Positions 1 through 8,328 of a DNA stretch of 64,000 nt are shown here, piece by piece. The notes under the pieces are model-generated. The model ran no database searches. It had not been told where the DNA came from and was given only the letters and a program-made list of their open reading frames with translations. The translations under genes were made by a program, and so were the position numbers. The DNA is from Ligilactobacillus aviarius. Its GTDB lineage: Bacteria; Bacillota; Bacilli; Lactobacillales; Lactobacillaceae. How positions within the stretch are numbered: the first letter of the stretch is position 1; each line of letters starts with the position of its first letter. Location of the stretch: the NCBI RefSeq assembly GCF_001654615.1, contig NZ_LWUD01000051.1, forward strand, positions 62,001-126,000. The letters are read 5' to 3'.

Positions 1-86
1 AGACAATTGAAATTACACTTTGAATAGAAGTCCAAAAGATTCTCATTACCATCATTCTTCTTTCCGTAGTGAATTATCAATTCTCC

Positions 87-1241
87 TTATCTCTTTGAAA
101 AATCGACGACAGCCTTTGTTACTGTGTCGGCAACACCTCCTTCAAATACGCCCGAAATAATTCTTTCCGGTTCAGGATCAGTTACCATTTGGGCAAGCCC
201 TTCAGCAACCGCTGTTTCAAGTTCAAACGTTACCTTTTTGATTCCTGATTTAAGTAATCCACGGAATAACCCTGGGAAGGCAAGAACATTATTAACTTGG
301 TTTGGATATTGGCTTGAACCGGTTGCAATTACCTTTGCTCCCGCTTCCTTGGCAATTGCTGGATCAATTTCAGGTTTTGGATTTGCCAATGCAAAGATGA
401 TTGGATCATTTGCCATCTTTTGAACTTGTTCCTTGCTCAAAACATTAGCATCTGATAATCCAATGAAGACATCTTGACCAACGATTGCTTCGTCAAGATC
501 CTTGAACTTCGTTTGAACCGCACTTTCTTTTGCAACTTCGCGTTGATACTTGTTGTAATTTTGACTATTCGCTGAAACCGGACCATCAATATCAACTAAA
601 GTAATATTCTTGATTCCGGCATTCAAAAGTAACCGTGCAGTTGCCAATCCTGAAGCACCGACCCCATTCAATAAAATTTTGAGATCAGTCAACTTCTTAC
701 CGACAACTTTAGCAGCATTGATCAAGGCTGCTAAAACAACGATTGCAGTTCCTTCTTGGTCGTCATGATAAACCGGAATATCCAATTCATTTGCCAATTT
801 TTCTTCAATTTCGAAACACCGTGGAGCCGCAATGTCTTCCAAGTGAATTCCTGCAAATGACTTTGAGATGTTCTTAACTGTTTGAACAAATTCATCAACT
901 GGAACTTGATCAAGTGCTAACGGAATTGCATCAACATCAGCAAGATCCTTGTAAAGCAATGCTTTTCCTTCAATAATTGGCAAGCCGCCTGCTGGACCGA
1001 TATTACCAAGTCCTAAAACAGCAGTTCCGTCAGTTACCATCGCAACTAATTTTCCGCTTGTTGTATATTTATCCTTAGCATCCGGATCTTTTTCAATTAA
1101 TTTTGCGATTTGAGCAACTCCTGGAGTATAAGCCTTTCCAAGTTGCTCGCGATTTGTTACATTAAATCTTGGTGCAATACTTAAAACGCCTGGCTTTTCG
1201 CCACCGTGCATTTTGAGAATTTCATCTTCATTTTGAGTCAT
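87..1241 (-). CDS. maeE: NAD(P)-dependent malic enzyme
   Basis: Malic enzyme, 384 aa, the usual size of the short bacterial form. It oxidatively decarboxylates L-malate to pyruvate and CO2 in the cytoplasm. The N-terminal malic domain shows AYTPGVA and VTDGTAVLGLGNIGP, followed by KALLYKDLADVDAIPL and HDDQEGTA. A nucleotide-binding loop GVGASG lies in the C-terminal Rossmann domain. I chose the ATG at 1241 because AAGGGG sits 8 nt before it; a longer reading from 1259 would place that ribosome site inside the gene. It is divergent from a SorC-family regulator, which probably controls it. It is not the malolactic enzyme, which is about 540 aa. Cofactor preference is not readable here. Confidence 0.93.
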   Translation of the reverse strand: MTQNEDEILKMHGGEKPGVLSIAPRFNVTNREQLGKAYTPGVAQIAKLIEKDPDAKDKYTTSGKLVAMVTDGTAVLGLGNIGPAGGLPIIEGKALLYKDLADVDAIPLALDQVPVDEFVQTVKNISKSFAGIHLEDIAAPRCFEIEEKLANELDIPVYHDDQEGTAIVVLAALINAAKVVGKKLTDLKILLNGVGASGLATARLLLNAGIKNITLVDIDGPVSANSQNYNKYQREVAKESAVQTKFKDLDEAIVGQDVFIGLSDANVLSKEQVQKMANDPIIFALANPKPEIDPAIAKEAGAKVIATGSSQYPNQVNNVLAFPGLFRGLLKSGIKKVTFELETAVAEGLAQMVTDPEPERIISGVFEGGVADTVTKAVVDFSKR

Positions 1242-1303
1242 AGTATTAGCCCCTTTCATTAATTCCTTACATTTTTAATGCTAGCACTCATTTTAAAAAT
1301 TGT

Positions 1304-1320
1304 AAATAAAGCGTTTATTT
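1304..1320. promoter_or_regulatory. inverted repeat between maeE and its regulator (operator or cre-like)
   Basis: A perfect 7-3-7 palindrome, AAATAAA-GCG-TTTATTT, lies in the divergent intergenic region, upstream of a TATAAT (1343-1348) facing the regulator gene. Its core AAGCGTT also resembles the centre of a CcpA cre site, but the outer TG/CA positions are missing. It may be the operator of the SorC-type regulator, a weak cre, or both. Confidence 0.4.
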
Positions 1321-1371
1321 TTTAAAAATTTAAAATAATAAGTATAATTTATAGTCGTGGAGGTCTTTTTT

Positions 1372-2322
1372 GTGAATTCGGAACATGAAATTTTATTGGG
1401 CAACATTGCTCAAGATTATTACCTTAGTAATCTTTCAATTAGTGATATTTCAAAAAAATATTCAATCAGTCGATACCTAATCTTGAAATATCTTGACGAG
1501 GCGCGTTCGACGGGATTGGTCAGTATCAATATCCATACCATATACCAACGGAATGACGAACTCGAGCAAAGATTAATTAACATGTTTCCAATCAAAAATT
1601 TGTATATTCTTAAAAATCCAACGAATCCTGCTGAACGAGATGATTTGGCGAGTACGTTTGCGGCATATCAAATTCAAGCAGCAATCAAAAACGCCCATGT
1701 TGTCGGTTTAAGTTGGGGTGATATGATTTTCTCAACATTGAATAAATTCCGTCCAACGCAACAGGACGATTTGGTATTTACTCAATTTCTTGGCGAAAAC
1801 ATGAAGTATCATTCATTAACTGGTTCAACGCGAATGGTCCAACGCGCTGCCGTTAACTACAACGCTCCATACTTTACGATTCCTGGGCCGCTCTACATTT
1901 TAAATAAAGATGTTCGCAAACAACTTGCAAAAGAGCCGTCAATGGAAAAAGCGTTTGAACATGCAAAGAAAATGGACATGATCATTTCAAGTGTTGGAAC
2001 ACTGGATTCAATCGAAGCTAACCAACCTTGGTATGATAATATTGATAAGATTTTTCCAGGAGTTGATTTGGATAAAATTGCAGGAATGGTCTTTGCCCGT
2101 CCGTATGATATTAACGGACAATTCTTGATTGATGAAAAGGACAGCACTGCCTTTTCAGCTCCGCTTGAAAATATTTTAAATGTTTCAAGACGGTTTGGAA
2201 TTGTTACACGGAAAAGTAAAACTAATGCTGTGCTTGGTGCATTACGTGGAGGATTCTTTACTGATTTGATCACAACAGAATCGATTGCGTTGAAGATTTT
2301 GAAGGAATTAGATAAAGAGTAA
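1372..2322 (+). CDS. SorC/DeoR-type sugar-binding transcriptional regulator
   Basis: Protein of 316 aa with an N-terminal helix-turn-helix (about residues 15-55: LSISDISKKYSISRYLILKYLDEARSTG) and a C-terminal sugar-phosphate-sensor domain typical of SorC regulators (GLSWGDMI, SSVGTL, VFARPYDINGQF). The GTG at 1372 is preferred over one at 1357, because GGAGG at 1359-1363 lies 8 nt before it and would be inside the longer reading. The gene is divergent from malic enzyme, so regulation of malate use or of a linked carbon signal is the simplest inference. In characterised lactobacilli maeE is usually governed by a two-component system, so this arrangement is a variant. The ligand is unknown. Confidence 0.85.
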   Translation: MNSEHEILLGNIAQDYYLSNLSISDISKKYSISRYLILKYLDEARSTGLVSINIHTIYQRNDELEQRLINMFPIKNLYILKNPTNPAERDDLASTFAAYQIQAAIKNAHVVGLSWGDMIFSTLNKFRPTQQDDLVFTQFLGENMKYHSLTGSTRMVQRAAVNYNAPYFTIPGPLYILNKDVRKQLAKEPSMEKAFEHAKKMDMIISSVGTLDSIEANQPWYDNIDKIFPGVDLDKIAGMVFARPYDINGQFLIDEKDSTAFSAPLENILNVSRRFGIVTRKSKTNAVLGALRGGFFTDLITTESIALKILKELDKE

Positions 2323-2328
2323 AGAAAA

Positions 2329-2363
2329 AAAGGTATTTCAGTTTGGGGCTGAAATACCTTTTT
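2329..2363. terminator. bidirectional terminator
   Basis: A hairpin with arms AAGGTATTTCAG and CTGAAATACCTT has A-runs and T-runs on both sides. It sits between the convergent regulator gene and the hydrolase gene. Confidence 0.85.
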
Positions 2364-2370
2364 CACTATA

Positions 2371-3255
2371 TTATTTTATATATTTTCTCATAAAATCAAT
2401 CTCATCTTGCGTTGCCTTTTTCGCAAACGTACTTCGCTGATCGATCATGAAGTCATGTTTTAACGGATGCTGGTCATCACCATAAACTTTCGCAACATGC
2501 GGATGATGCTTTTCCATCAAAAATCCGGCAAACTTCATTGAATCATCGCGAAGATAATCCGCATTACCAGTCGCAATGTAAAGCGGTGGAATCTCAGGAA
2601 CATAACTTTCTTCAGTTGCCATCATTTCCCGCTTTTGAGCAAGGACCTCTTCAGTAAAGTATGCTTTAGTAGCTGTCCAGAGCGTTTGAGTCAGCATGAA
2701 ATAAGGAGCACAATTAAGAATGCCGGCACGAAATGTTAACTGTGGCTTTTCATAGCCAAAATATTTCCGATAACTCGGATTGGCATACACTGTTAAATAC
2801 TGATATGCCATCTGACCGCCGGCACTATCACCGACTAAAAAAACATTATTTAAATCAAAATGATATTCTTCAGCATGTGCAACGACCCAATGAATATAGC
2901 AATCAATATCATCGAGTTCGCCCGGAAAGCTGACATCCGGTGCTAAACAATAACTAGCATTGACAACGGCAAAGCCATGCTGAGCTAATCCCATTCCATA
3001 ATATTGGTATGTTTCCTTTGTTCCATAGCACCAGTTACCGCCATGAATTAAAATGATAACTGGCAACTTTCCCCTTTGATCGACTGGACGATAAATATCC
3101 AATAGATTATATTGCGGATCTTTGCCATATTGAAGATTGTCGATCCGTTCAATCCCTTCAAATTGATACGGTAACCCTGCATCCCGTTGATCATCTTCTA
3201 CTTTCCAGTCATTTCTGAGTTTCATAATTGCCTGAATCTGCTCTTTTGTAGCCAT
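2371..3255 (-). CDS. alpha/beta hydrolase (esterase/lipase-like)
   Basis: Cytoplasmic alpha/beta hydrolase of 294 aa in the BD-FAE/carboxylesterase group. It shows the oxyanion motif HGG (residues 71-73), the nucleophile elbow GDSAGG (Ser144) and a C-terminal region with NADYLRDD and DDQHPLKHDFM, which supply likely acid and histidine members of the triad. There is no signal peptide. It lies 29 bp after the XRE-type gene at 3285 and ends at the bidirectional terminator, so it probably shares that operon. The substrate is unknown; short acyl or acetyl esters are typical for the family. Confidence 0.85.
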   Translation of the reverse strand: MATKEQIQAIMKLRNDWKVEDDQRDAGLPYQFEGIERIDNLQYGKDPQYNLLDIYRPVDQRGKLPVIILIHGGNWCYGTKETYQYYGMGLAQHGFAVVNASYCLAPDVSFPGELDDIDCYIHWVVAHAEEYHFDLNNVFLVGDSAGGQMAYQYLTVYANPSYRKYFGYEKPQLTFRAGILNCAPYFMLTQTLWTATKAYFTEEVLAQKREMMATEESYVPEIPPLYIATGNADYLRDDSMKFAGFLMEKHHPHVAKVYGDDQHPLKHDFMIDQRSTFAKKATQDEIDFMRKYIK

Positions 3256-3284
3256 TATTTTCCCCCGTGATTACAAATTGTTTA

Positions 3285-4163
3285 TTAATCCATGATTTCC
3301 TTCATACTTGGTAAATACCTAACGACTTCTTCCTCTGTGATATATCCCTGGCTAGTAACAATTCCTAAGAACATACTGATAACATCACTAAAAATATCAA
3401 CTAATTGAATGATCCCCATTTGGAAGAAACCTTGATGATATGAATAAACCATTTCTTGTCCAGGTTGAAGCTTAACGATATCGGTGCTGCTAAAGCCAAT
3501 CTCATCGATTGCGCTTTTGGCACGATCAAATGCTTGTTGAAAATCAGCTAACCGGTCGGTGAACATACTCAAAATACTCTCTTCAATATCAACGTTTGGA
3601 GCAAGATTAATAAAGAAATCAACTGTAAAATCTCTTAGTAATTCTCCAATTTTATCCATTTGATCAAGCCATACCTTATCTGGATTAGGCTTCTTAATTG
3701 CATCCACCGTCAAATCTAATGAATCAGGAAGTTCCTTGTTGAGTGGAACCAATTCGTCTATAACCATTTGCTTAACAAGCTTTTTGAGTTGTTTGTTATC
3801 TAATTGAGAATCAGCTTGAGGGATAGATATTTTCTCAGGGATATCAATATCTGCATCCATGTTATCGTCATCAACGGAATCTTGATCTTCCATTAACATA
3901 TCCCGTAAGTCATCTAATCCGGCATGCGTATCATCAAACAATAAATCATCGATTGGAATTGCGAAGGCATCGCTTAATTTGATCAATGTATCCACGCGTG
4001 GAATCGAAGTAATTTTCTTATTTGCAATTTTACTGATCGTTGTAGCACTAAGTCCCGTTTTCTCGGATAATTCTTCAATCGTCAAATCTAATGAATAAAG
4101 CCATGAGCTAACGTTTTCACCTAGTGTGTCAATAATTTCATTTTTATCAAAATCTTCTGTCAT
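3285..4163 (-). CDS. XRE-family helix-turn-helix regulator, paralogue A
   Basis: Protein of 292 aa. The N-terminal XRE helix-turn-helix (about residues 22-75) reads LTIEELSEKTGLSATTISKIANKKITSIPRVDTLIKLSDAF and ends with the usual DLLFDD. An acidic linker rich in Asp follows (about 85-120), then a long helical C-terminal domain I do not recognise. It is paralogous to the next gene upstream (4210-4998) along its whole length. Start ATG 4163 has AAGGAG upstream. The pair borders the McrBC operon but is separated from it by a terminator. A role in regulating the island or sensing a ligand is possible but not shown. Confidence 0.75.
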   Translation of the reverse strand: MTEDFDKNEIIDTLGENVSSWLYSLDLTIEELSEKTGLSATTISKIANKKITSIPRVDTLIKLSDAFAIPIDDLLFDDTHAGLDDLRDMLMEDQDSVDDDNMDADIDIPEKISIPQADSQLDNKQLKKLVKQMVIDELVPLNKELPDSLDLTVDAIKKPNPDKVWLDQMDKIGELLRDFTVDFFINLAPNVDIEESILSMFTDRLADFQQAFDRAKSAIDEIGFSSTDIVKLQPGQEMVYSYHQGFFQMGIIQLVDIFSDVISMFLGIVTSQGYITEEEVVRYLPSMKEIMD

Positions 4164-4209
4164 GTTGATGATCTCCTTATTTTGTTTATTCTCTTATTAA
4201 GTTTCACAA

Positions 4210-4998
4210 TCATAAACTTTCATCAAAATTTATCATTGGAAGATATTCTTTGATTTGTTTTTCTGTAATAAATCCAGAATTAACCACCGATTCTAAAAAC
4301 ATCCCAATAATCTCACTACATCTTTCAGACAATTGATAGACCGCCATTAAATATGCTCCTTCGTGCAACTCTACGTTAGCATTTCCATCATTATCAAATC
4401 CAAAATTATTAGTCATTAATTCTTTGGTCATATCAAATGCTTTAAAAAGATTATCAAATTGATCTCCGATAAAATTTTCATATTCTGCATCGACCACTTC
4501 TAGAACTGAATTTGAAGCTGCCAAAGAAAAATCAATTACTAAATTGTAAATCTTATTGATTTCATCTAACCATACTTTGTCTGGATAGAAATCAATAATC
4601 TTATTTAAGGTTAGATCCAATGCCCCTTTTATTTCGTCGATTAAAGGTAATATATTCTCTTTGATGATTTCAATTACTTTTTCTTGATTATATTTTAAAT
4701 CTTCTTGAGAATCTGAATCATTTTGAATTGCCAAACCACTAAATAACGAATCAAAAGCAATCCCTGAATCTCCAAATAATAGCTCATCCATTGGAATTTC
4801 AAAAGTATCACTTAACTTAGTCAGAATTTCCGTTGATGGAATTGAAGTAATTTTCTTTTTTAAAATATCTTCAATCGTTCTTATATCGACTCCTGACTGT
4901 TCAGAAAGTTCTTCAGGCGTTAAAGGTAGTGAATGAAGCCATGCTTTAACATTTTCACAAAAAACATCAATTGCTTGTTTTTCAAATTCTTCTTCCAT
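4210..4998 (-). CDS. XRE-family helix-turn-helix regulator, paralogue B
   Basis: Protein of 262 aa, tandem paralogue of the 3285-4163 gene and 46 bp before it in the same direction. The HTH region reads LTPEELSEQSGVDIRTIEDILKKKITSIPSTEILTKLSDTFEIPMDELLFGD. The acidic linker is shorter. The C-terminal domain keeps the shared pattern (VWLDEINKI, YLMAVYQLSERCSEIIGMFL, GFITEKQIKEYLPM). Start ATG 4998 follows AAGGAG. Function is unknown; the two proteins may form heterodimers. Confidence 0.75.
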   Translation of the reverse strand: MEEEFEKQAIDVFCENVKAWLHSLPLTPEELSEQSGVDIRTIEDILKKKITSIPSTEILTKLSDTFEIPMDELLFGDSGIAFDSLFSGLAIQNDSDSQEDLKYNQEKVIEIIKENILPLIDEIKGALDLTLNKIIDFYPDKVWLDEINKIYNLVIDFSLAASNSVLEVVDAEYENFIGDQFDNLFKAFDMTKELMTNNFGFDNDGNANVELHEGAYLMAVYQLSERCSEIIGMFLESVVNSGFITEKQIKEYLPMINFDESL

Positions 4999-5065
4999 TT
5001 AAATTGTCTCCTTATTTTACTTAAGTTAATTGTATCAGGTGTTGGCCCAAATTTATACAGATACT

Positions 5066-5100
5066 ATAAAAGCAGTTCCGCTAACTTGCGAAACTGCTTC
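5066..5100 (-). terminator. terminator of the HigA-like gene / McrBC operon
   Basis: On the minus strand, arms AAGCAGTTTCGC and GCGGAACTGCTT enclose a short loop and are followed by T residues. It lies directly after the HigA-like gene and separates this operon from the XRE paralogues. Confidence 0.8.
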
Positions 5101-5103
5101 AAA

Positions 5104-5394
5104 TCAACCATGAATTAATTCAATTTCTTTATAATCTTCGAAATTTTCAAGTTCTGCATTCCGAATATCAATGTCATTTTGTAAATTTAAAAAGTAATTG
5201 TCTGATACCCCAAAGAATTTTCCAAGACGGATTGAAGTATCCACAGTAATTTTACGATGATCATTTAAAATATCTTGAATGCGTGAAACGGGAACATGAA
5301 TCGCCTTTGCTAAAGCGTATGCGGACAGATCAAAAGGAATCATAAATTCTTCTTTTAAAATTTCACTGATTTTAGGGGTTGGAATATTGTTCAT
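5104..5394 (-). CDS. HigA-like antitoxin-type XRE protein without a visible toxin gene
   Basis: Protein of 96 aa with the HigA layout: PKISEILKEEFMIPFDLSAYALAKAIHVPVSRIQDILNDHRKITVDTSIRLGKFFGVSDNYFLNLQ. HigA proteins bind DNA and neutralise the HigB mRNase, normally encoded just upstream. Here the upstream neighbour (45 bp away) is the McrC-like nuclease gene and no HigB-like frame is present. It is the last gene of the MazG-helicase-McrB-McrC operon, so it may be a dedicated repressor of that operon. Start ATG 5394 has AAGGAG 7 nt before it. Confidence 0.8.
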   Translation of the reverse strand: MNNIPTPKISEILKEEFMIPFDLSAYALAKAIHVPVSRIQDILNDHRKITVDTSIRLGKFFGVSDNYFLNLQNDIDIRNAELENFEDYKEIELIHG

Positions 5395-5439
5395 ATATTT
5401 ACTCCTTATTGATTGCGAAAACCTAATGCAGAAAATTAT

Positions 5440-6687
5440 TTAACTTTCAGAGACAAATGATTCTAAAACCGCTTTTTCATTAAGTTTAATCTGATAAATA
5501 ATTTGTTCATTCACTGAACTGGGTAAAAACTCTTCTTTAACTTCAACGTGTTTTTGTACTTGTACCTGATTTTTATCGATTGATGGTAAACCAGGTAAAA
5601 TAAGAGTGTTATAAGTTTTTTTAGCACGATTTCCGTATAGAAATCCATATATAAGTTGCTTATGATTTAATCCATTCAATTCCTTCATATATTTTGAATC
5701 AAATATATATTGAATATCACTTTCTTCATCAAGATAATAATGATCTGGTTCTAATACATTCTGGCTGTGTGCTTTATCATAACTCTGTGAATCTTTCTGG
5801 AAGAAAAATTTTCTAACTTTTTCACTTTCAAAATTAAATTGAGCAGTATCAGGATTGACACCGCTAAAATGATTAGTTAAATATGCATTCACGGCATGTT
5901 CCCAAACATTATGAAATTCAAATTGAACCATTGAAAAATCATAGTTATAATTAGTTTCCAATTTTTCAAAAAACCGAATAAGATTAGTGATTAGATTTCT
6001 TAAGTGGTCCTTATATGTATGGCTAAGCTCTTTATTTAATTGTTGAACAACATAATCTTTATTATTCAACAATGAATAATTGATTCCAAATTTTTCAAGT
6101 TCAGTACTCATTGGAAGTGAAAGCAAATCCTTAAAATACTCTTTTGTATAATTCAACACAAAAGCCACGCATTCGGTTATCAAATTATTAGTTATAATTT
6201 TTTCTTTTTGATAAAAGGGAAAATACACAACCGTATTACTTGCAGTATTAATAAAGCTATTCGACTTTCGAAAAGTGGTTTTCCAATCAATATTTCCACT
6301 TTGTCCAATCTTTACATTAACGATATTTTCGTAGTATAAACCATATTTTTGGTAAAATTCATAAATTTGATTATAAGCATTAATCGGAAAAGAACAATTA
6401 AAATCTTCAACTCCAGATAATCCCTGTGTCCGATTATATATTAAAATCGACATAAGAATGACTTGAATATTTTTAAATTGACTTTCAATACTTAGATTTT
6501 TAAAATTCTCAATTTTCATAAAATTATATGGAAGAGATATCAAAGCATCTGTGTCTTTACATATGATTCCCACAAATTGGGAACAGCCATTCTTCACTTC
6601 ATCTTTTAACTGATATTTTTTAATCAATTCTTTCGCTACAGTTTGCTTATCCATCACAACATCAATATTTTGAATATTATTTATCAT
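5440..6687 (-). CDS. McrC-like restriction nuclease subunit (LlaJI/McrBC type)
   Basis: Protein of 415 aa, the nuclease partner of the McrB-like AAA+ protein upstream (11-nt overlap of the two genes). It shows VWEHAVNAYL (about 261-270), then the PD-(D/E)xK-type core: D315 in EPDHYYL, D330 and K332 in IFDSKY, and a following KQLIYGFLYG helix. McrC-family subunits are recruited by the McrB motor and cut DNA carrying modified cytosines, or in LlaJI-type systems a specific unmethylated site. No methyltransferase gene is nearby, which favours the modification-dependent (type IV) mode; this is inference. Start ATG 6687 has GAGG before it. Confidence 0.85.
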   Translation of the reverse strand: MINNIQNIDVVMDKQTVAKELIKKYQLKDEVKNGCSQFVGIICKDTDALISLPYNFMKIENFKNLSIESQFKNIQVILMSILIYNRTQGLSGVEDFNCSFPINAYNQIYEFYQKYGLYYENIVNVKIGQSGNIDWKTTFRKSNSFINTASNTVVYFPFYQKEKIITNNLITECVAFVLNYTKEYFKDLLSLPMSTELEKFGINYSLLNNKDYVVQQLNKELSHTYKDHLRNLITNLIRFFEKLETNYNYDFSMVQFEFHNVWEHAVNAYLTNHFSGVNPDTAQFNFESEKVRKFFFQKDSQSYDKAHSQNVLEPDHYYLDEESDIQYIFDSKYMKELNGLNHKQLIYGFLYGNRAKKTYNTLILPGLPSIDKNQVQVQKHVEVKEEFLPSSVNEQIIYQIKLNEKAVLESFVSES

Positions 6688-8035
6688 GATTATCCTCTTC
6701 TTGAACTAAAAGATTCAAATAATCTTTTCCAAGAAATTCATTTGAAAATACTTGCTGCTTATCATAACATTCATATAATTCTGAGAAACTATGAATTGAT
6801 CTATCAAATAAAGGAGCATTTGCATTCCCAAATGCTGCCATTGAATTTTGAACATCATCCCACAAATATTGCAAAAGTTTGTTCTTTATCAGTTCATCAT
6901 TTCTCTTAGTGTCGCCAATATCATCAAACTTAATAAAATATGGTCCCAACTGCTTGTCTTCTGTAAGACCTAATCCGTTTTCACGATTTACAATAAATTC
7001 GTTAAGTTTAAAAAGTAATTCTGACCATTTAACTTTGCGCTCTGTAGTTTGATCTTCTTTTTCTATTTTAATCGTTAATTTAGGATTGTTATCTTCGTCT
7101 GGAATTCCAATTGAAACATATTGCCACGAAAATCTTCTCTTAAATGCATTGTCCATTGGAAATACGTTTTGATCACTTGTGTTAACTGTTCCGATAATAT
7201 ATAAATTCTCAGGCAATTTGATTTTTTTACTGTCTAAAGCATTCTGAGCTTCCTTATCTAAATGATTATAAATCAAATCGTTATTTATTCCATAATCACT
7301 CTTTCCCGATTGATTGCGGTCTAAAAGTTGGAAAATATCACCGAATACCGCGGAAACATTCGCACGACTCATTTCTTCTAAAATTAAAAGAACTGGTTCG
7401 TCCACTTTTAAAGCACGTTCTAATGCCTTAGTAAAAATTCCTGGTTGATATTTATACGTTGGCTTACCATTTTCATCAACATCTGGTAAAACTTGACCTA
7501 CAAAATCAGAGTACGAATATTCAGGATGTAAAGTTGATCTAAATACATCTTTGTCAGAAATATTATTATCTTCAACTAATTGTTTTACTTGATATGATTT
7601 TCCTGTACCAGGTACGCCATAGTAAATAGTATTTAAATCAATTTGAGGATTTGTTATTTCAACATTATATGATTCATCTTCTTCTGAAATGACGTTTGAA
7701 TTATTTCTAAATATTTCGTCCAATTTTTCTTTTGTAATCTTTTTTAATAATGATATAAAATATTCTAAGTCCCTCATCATTTCTTCGTTTGAAGGAAGAT
7801 TTTCTAAATCATAATTTATTGAACATATCACCGCATTTTTGTATTCAAGCGCTTTTTCTAATTCAGTCTGTGTTGGTTGTAATTGTTCATCTCTATCAAT
7901 TAAATTAATATCATCTGAAGGAATATCCTTACCTAAAATATCTTTGATATTGTTTTTTATATTTTCTACATTCTTTTGAGAAATTAATCCAAGTTGTTCT
8001 ACACCCAATTGAATGCATAAGGAAACTTTTTTCAC
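6677..8035 (-). CDS. McrB-like AAA+ GTPase/ATPase, C-terminal open frame
   Basis: The intact frame encodes 452 aa of an McrB-type motor: Walker A GVPGTGKS (140-147), Walker B-type LLILEEMSRAN, and TVNTSDQN...FKRRFSW, the family's NTxD/sensor-arginine region. The frame opens with GTG at 8035 without a convincing ribosome site. Upstream, in this same frame, lies coding sequence for the missing N-terminal domain, separated from a good start codon by a frame break at 8214-8220. With one -1 shift there the product would be 543 aa from ATG 8307. McrB hexamers bind modified DNA through the N-terminal domain, so the truncated form alone would lack target recognition. The 3' end overlaps the McrC-like gene. 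Confidence 0.85.
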   Translation of the reverse strand: MKKVSLCIQLGVEQLGLISQKNVENIKNNIKDILGKDIPSDDINLIDRDEQLQPTQTELEKALEYKNAVICSINYDLENLPSNEEMMRDLEYFISLLKKITKEKLDEIFRNNSNVISEEDESYNVEITNPQIDLNTIYYGVPGTGKSYQVKQLVEDNNISDKDVFRSTLHPEYSYSDFVGQVLPDVDENGKPTYKYQPGIFTKALERALKVDEPVLLILEEMSRANVSAVFGDIFQLLDRNQSGKSDYGINNDLIYNHLDKEAQNALDSKKIKLPENLYIIGTVNTSDQNVFPMDNAFKRRFSWQYVSIGIPDEDNNPKLTIKIEKEDQTTERKVKWSELLFKLNEFIVNRENGLGLTEDKQLGPYFIKFDDIGDTKRNDELIKNKLLQYLWDDVQNSMAAFGNANAPLFDRSIHSFSELYECYDKQQVFSNEFLGKDYLNLLVQEEDNHDK

Positions 8036-8307
8036 CTCTGAAGAATATAAATAATCAACGTATATCCCTCTTTTAGCACTTGTTGTAATCGGTGGATAAA
8101 ATATTACAATCCAAGGATATGTTGTTACACTTCCTTGTCCTATTGATGCTTGTGCTTTGAACTCTTTAAAATTATTTTGAATAAAAGTTTCTAATGCTTT
8201 ATTTTCATCTATATTTTTTTAAATCCCTTTACAGATCTTTTTTTCTTGTGATCACTAAACCTTTCTCCCATTTTTTTAATAATTGTTCTTAAGTTCCAAT
8301 CTTCCAT
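8036..8307 (-). pseudogene. N-terminal (MrcB-N/DUF3578-like) part of the McrB gene, frame-disrupted
   Basis: ATG 8307 has a good site (GAGGGG, about 6 nt). It opens a 32-residue frame (starting MEDWNLRTIIKK) that ends at TAG 8209-8211, just after a run of seven A (minus strand, 8214-8220). The -1 frame then continues DENKALETFIQNNF, GQGSVTTYPWIVIFY, TSAKRGIYVDYLYSSEVKKVSL directly into the 452-aa frame. That pattern matches the DUF3578 domain of McrB proteins. One extra A (A8), or a -1 ribosomal slip on the A-run, would restore the full protein. Confidence 0.8.
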
Positions 8308-8328
8308 AATTATCCCCTCACAAAAGTT

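Noticed and set aside
1279-1290. CIRCE half-site (TAGCACTC) upstream of malic enzyme
   Set aside because: There is no matching second arm at the right distance; a chance half-site.
5440-8307. Complete LlaJI-type restriction-modification system
   Set aside because: The nuclease subunits resemble LlaJI/McrBC, but no DNA methyltransferase gene is present anywhere near.
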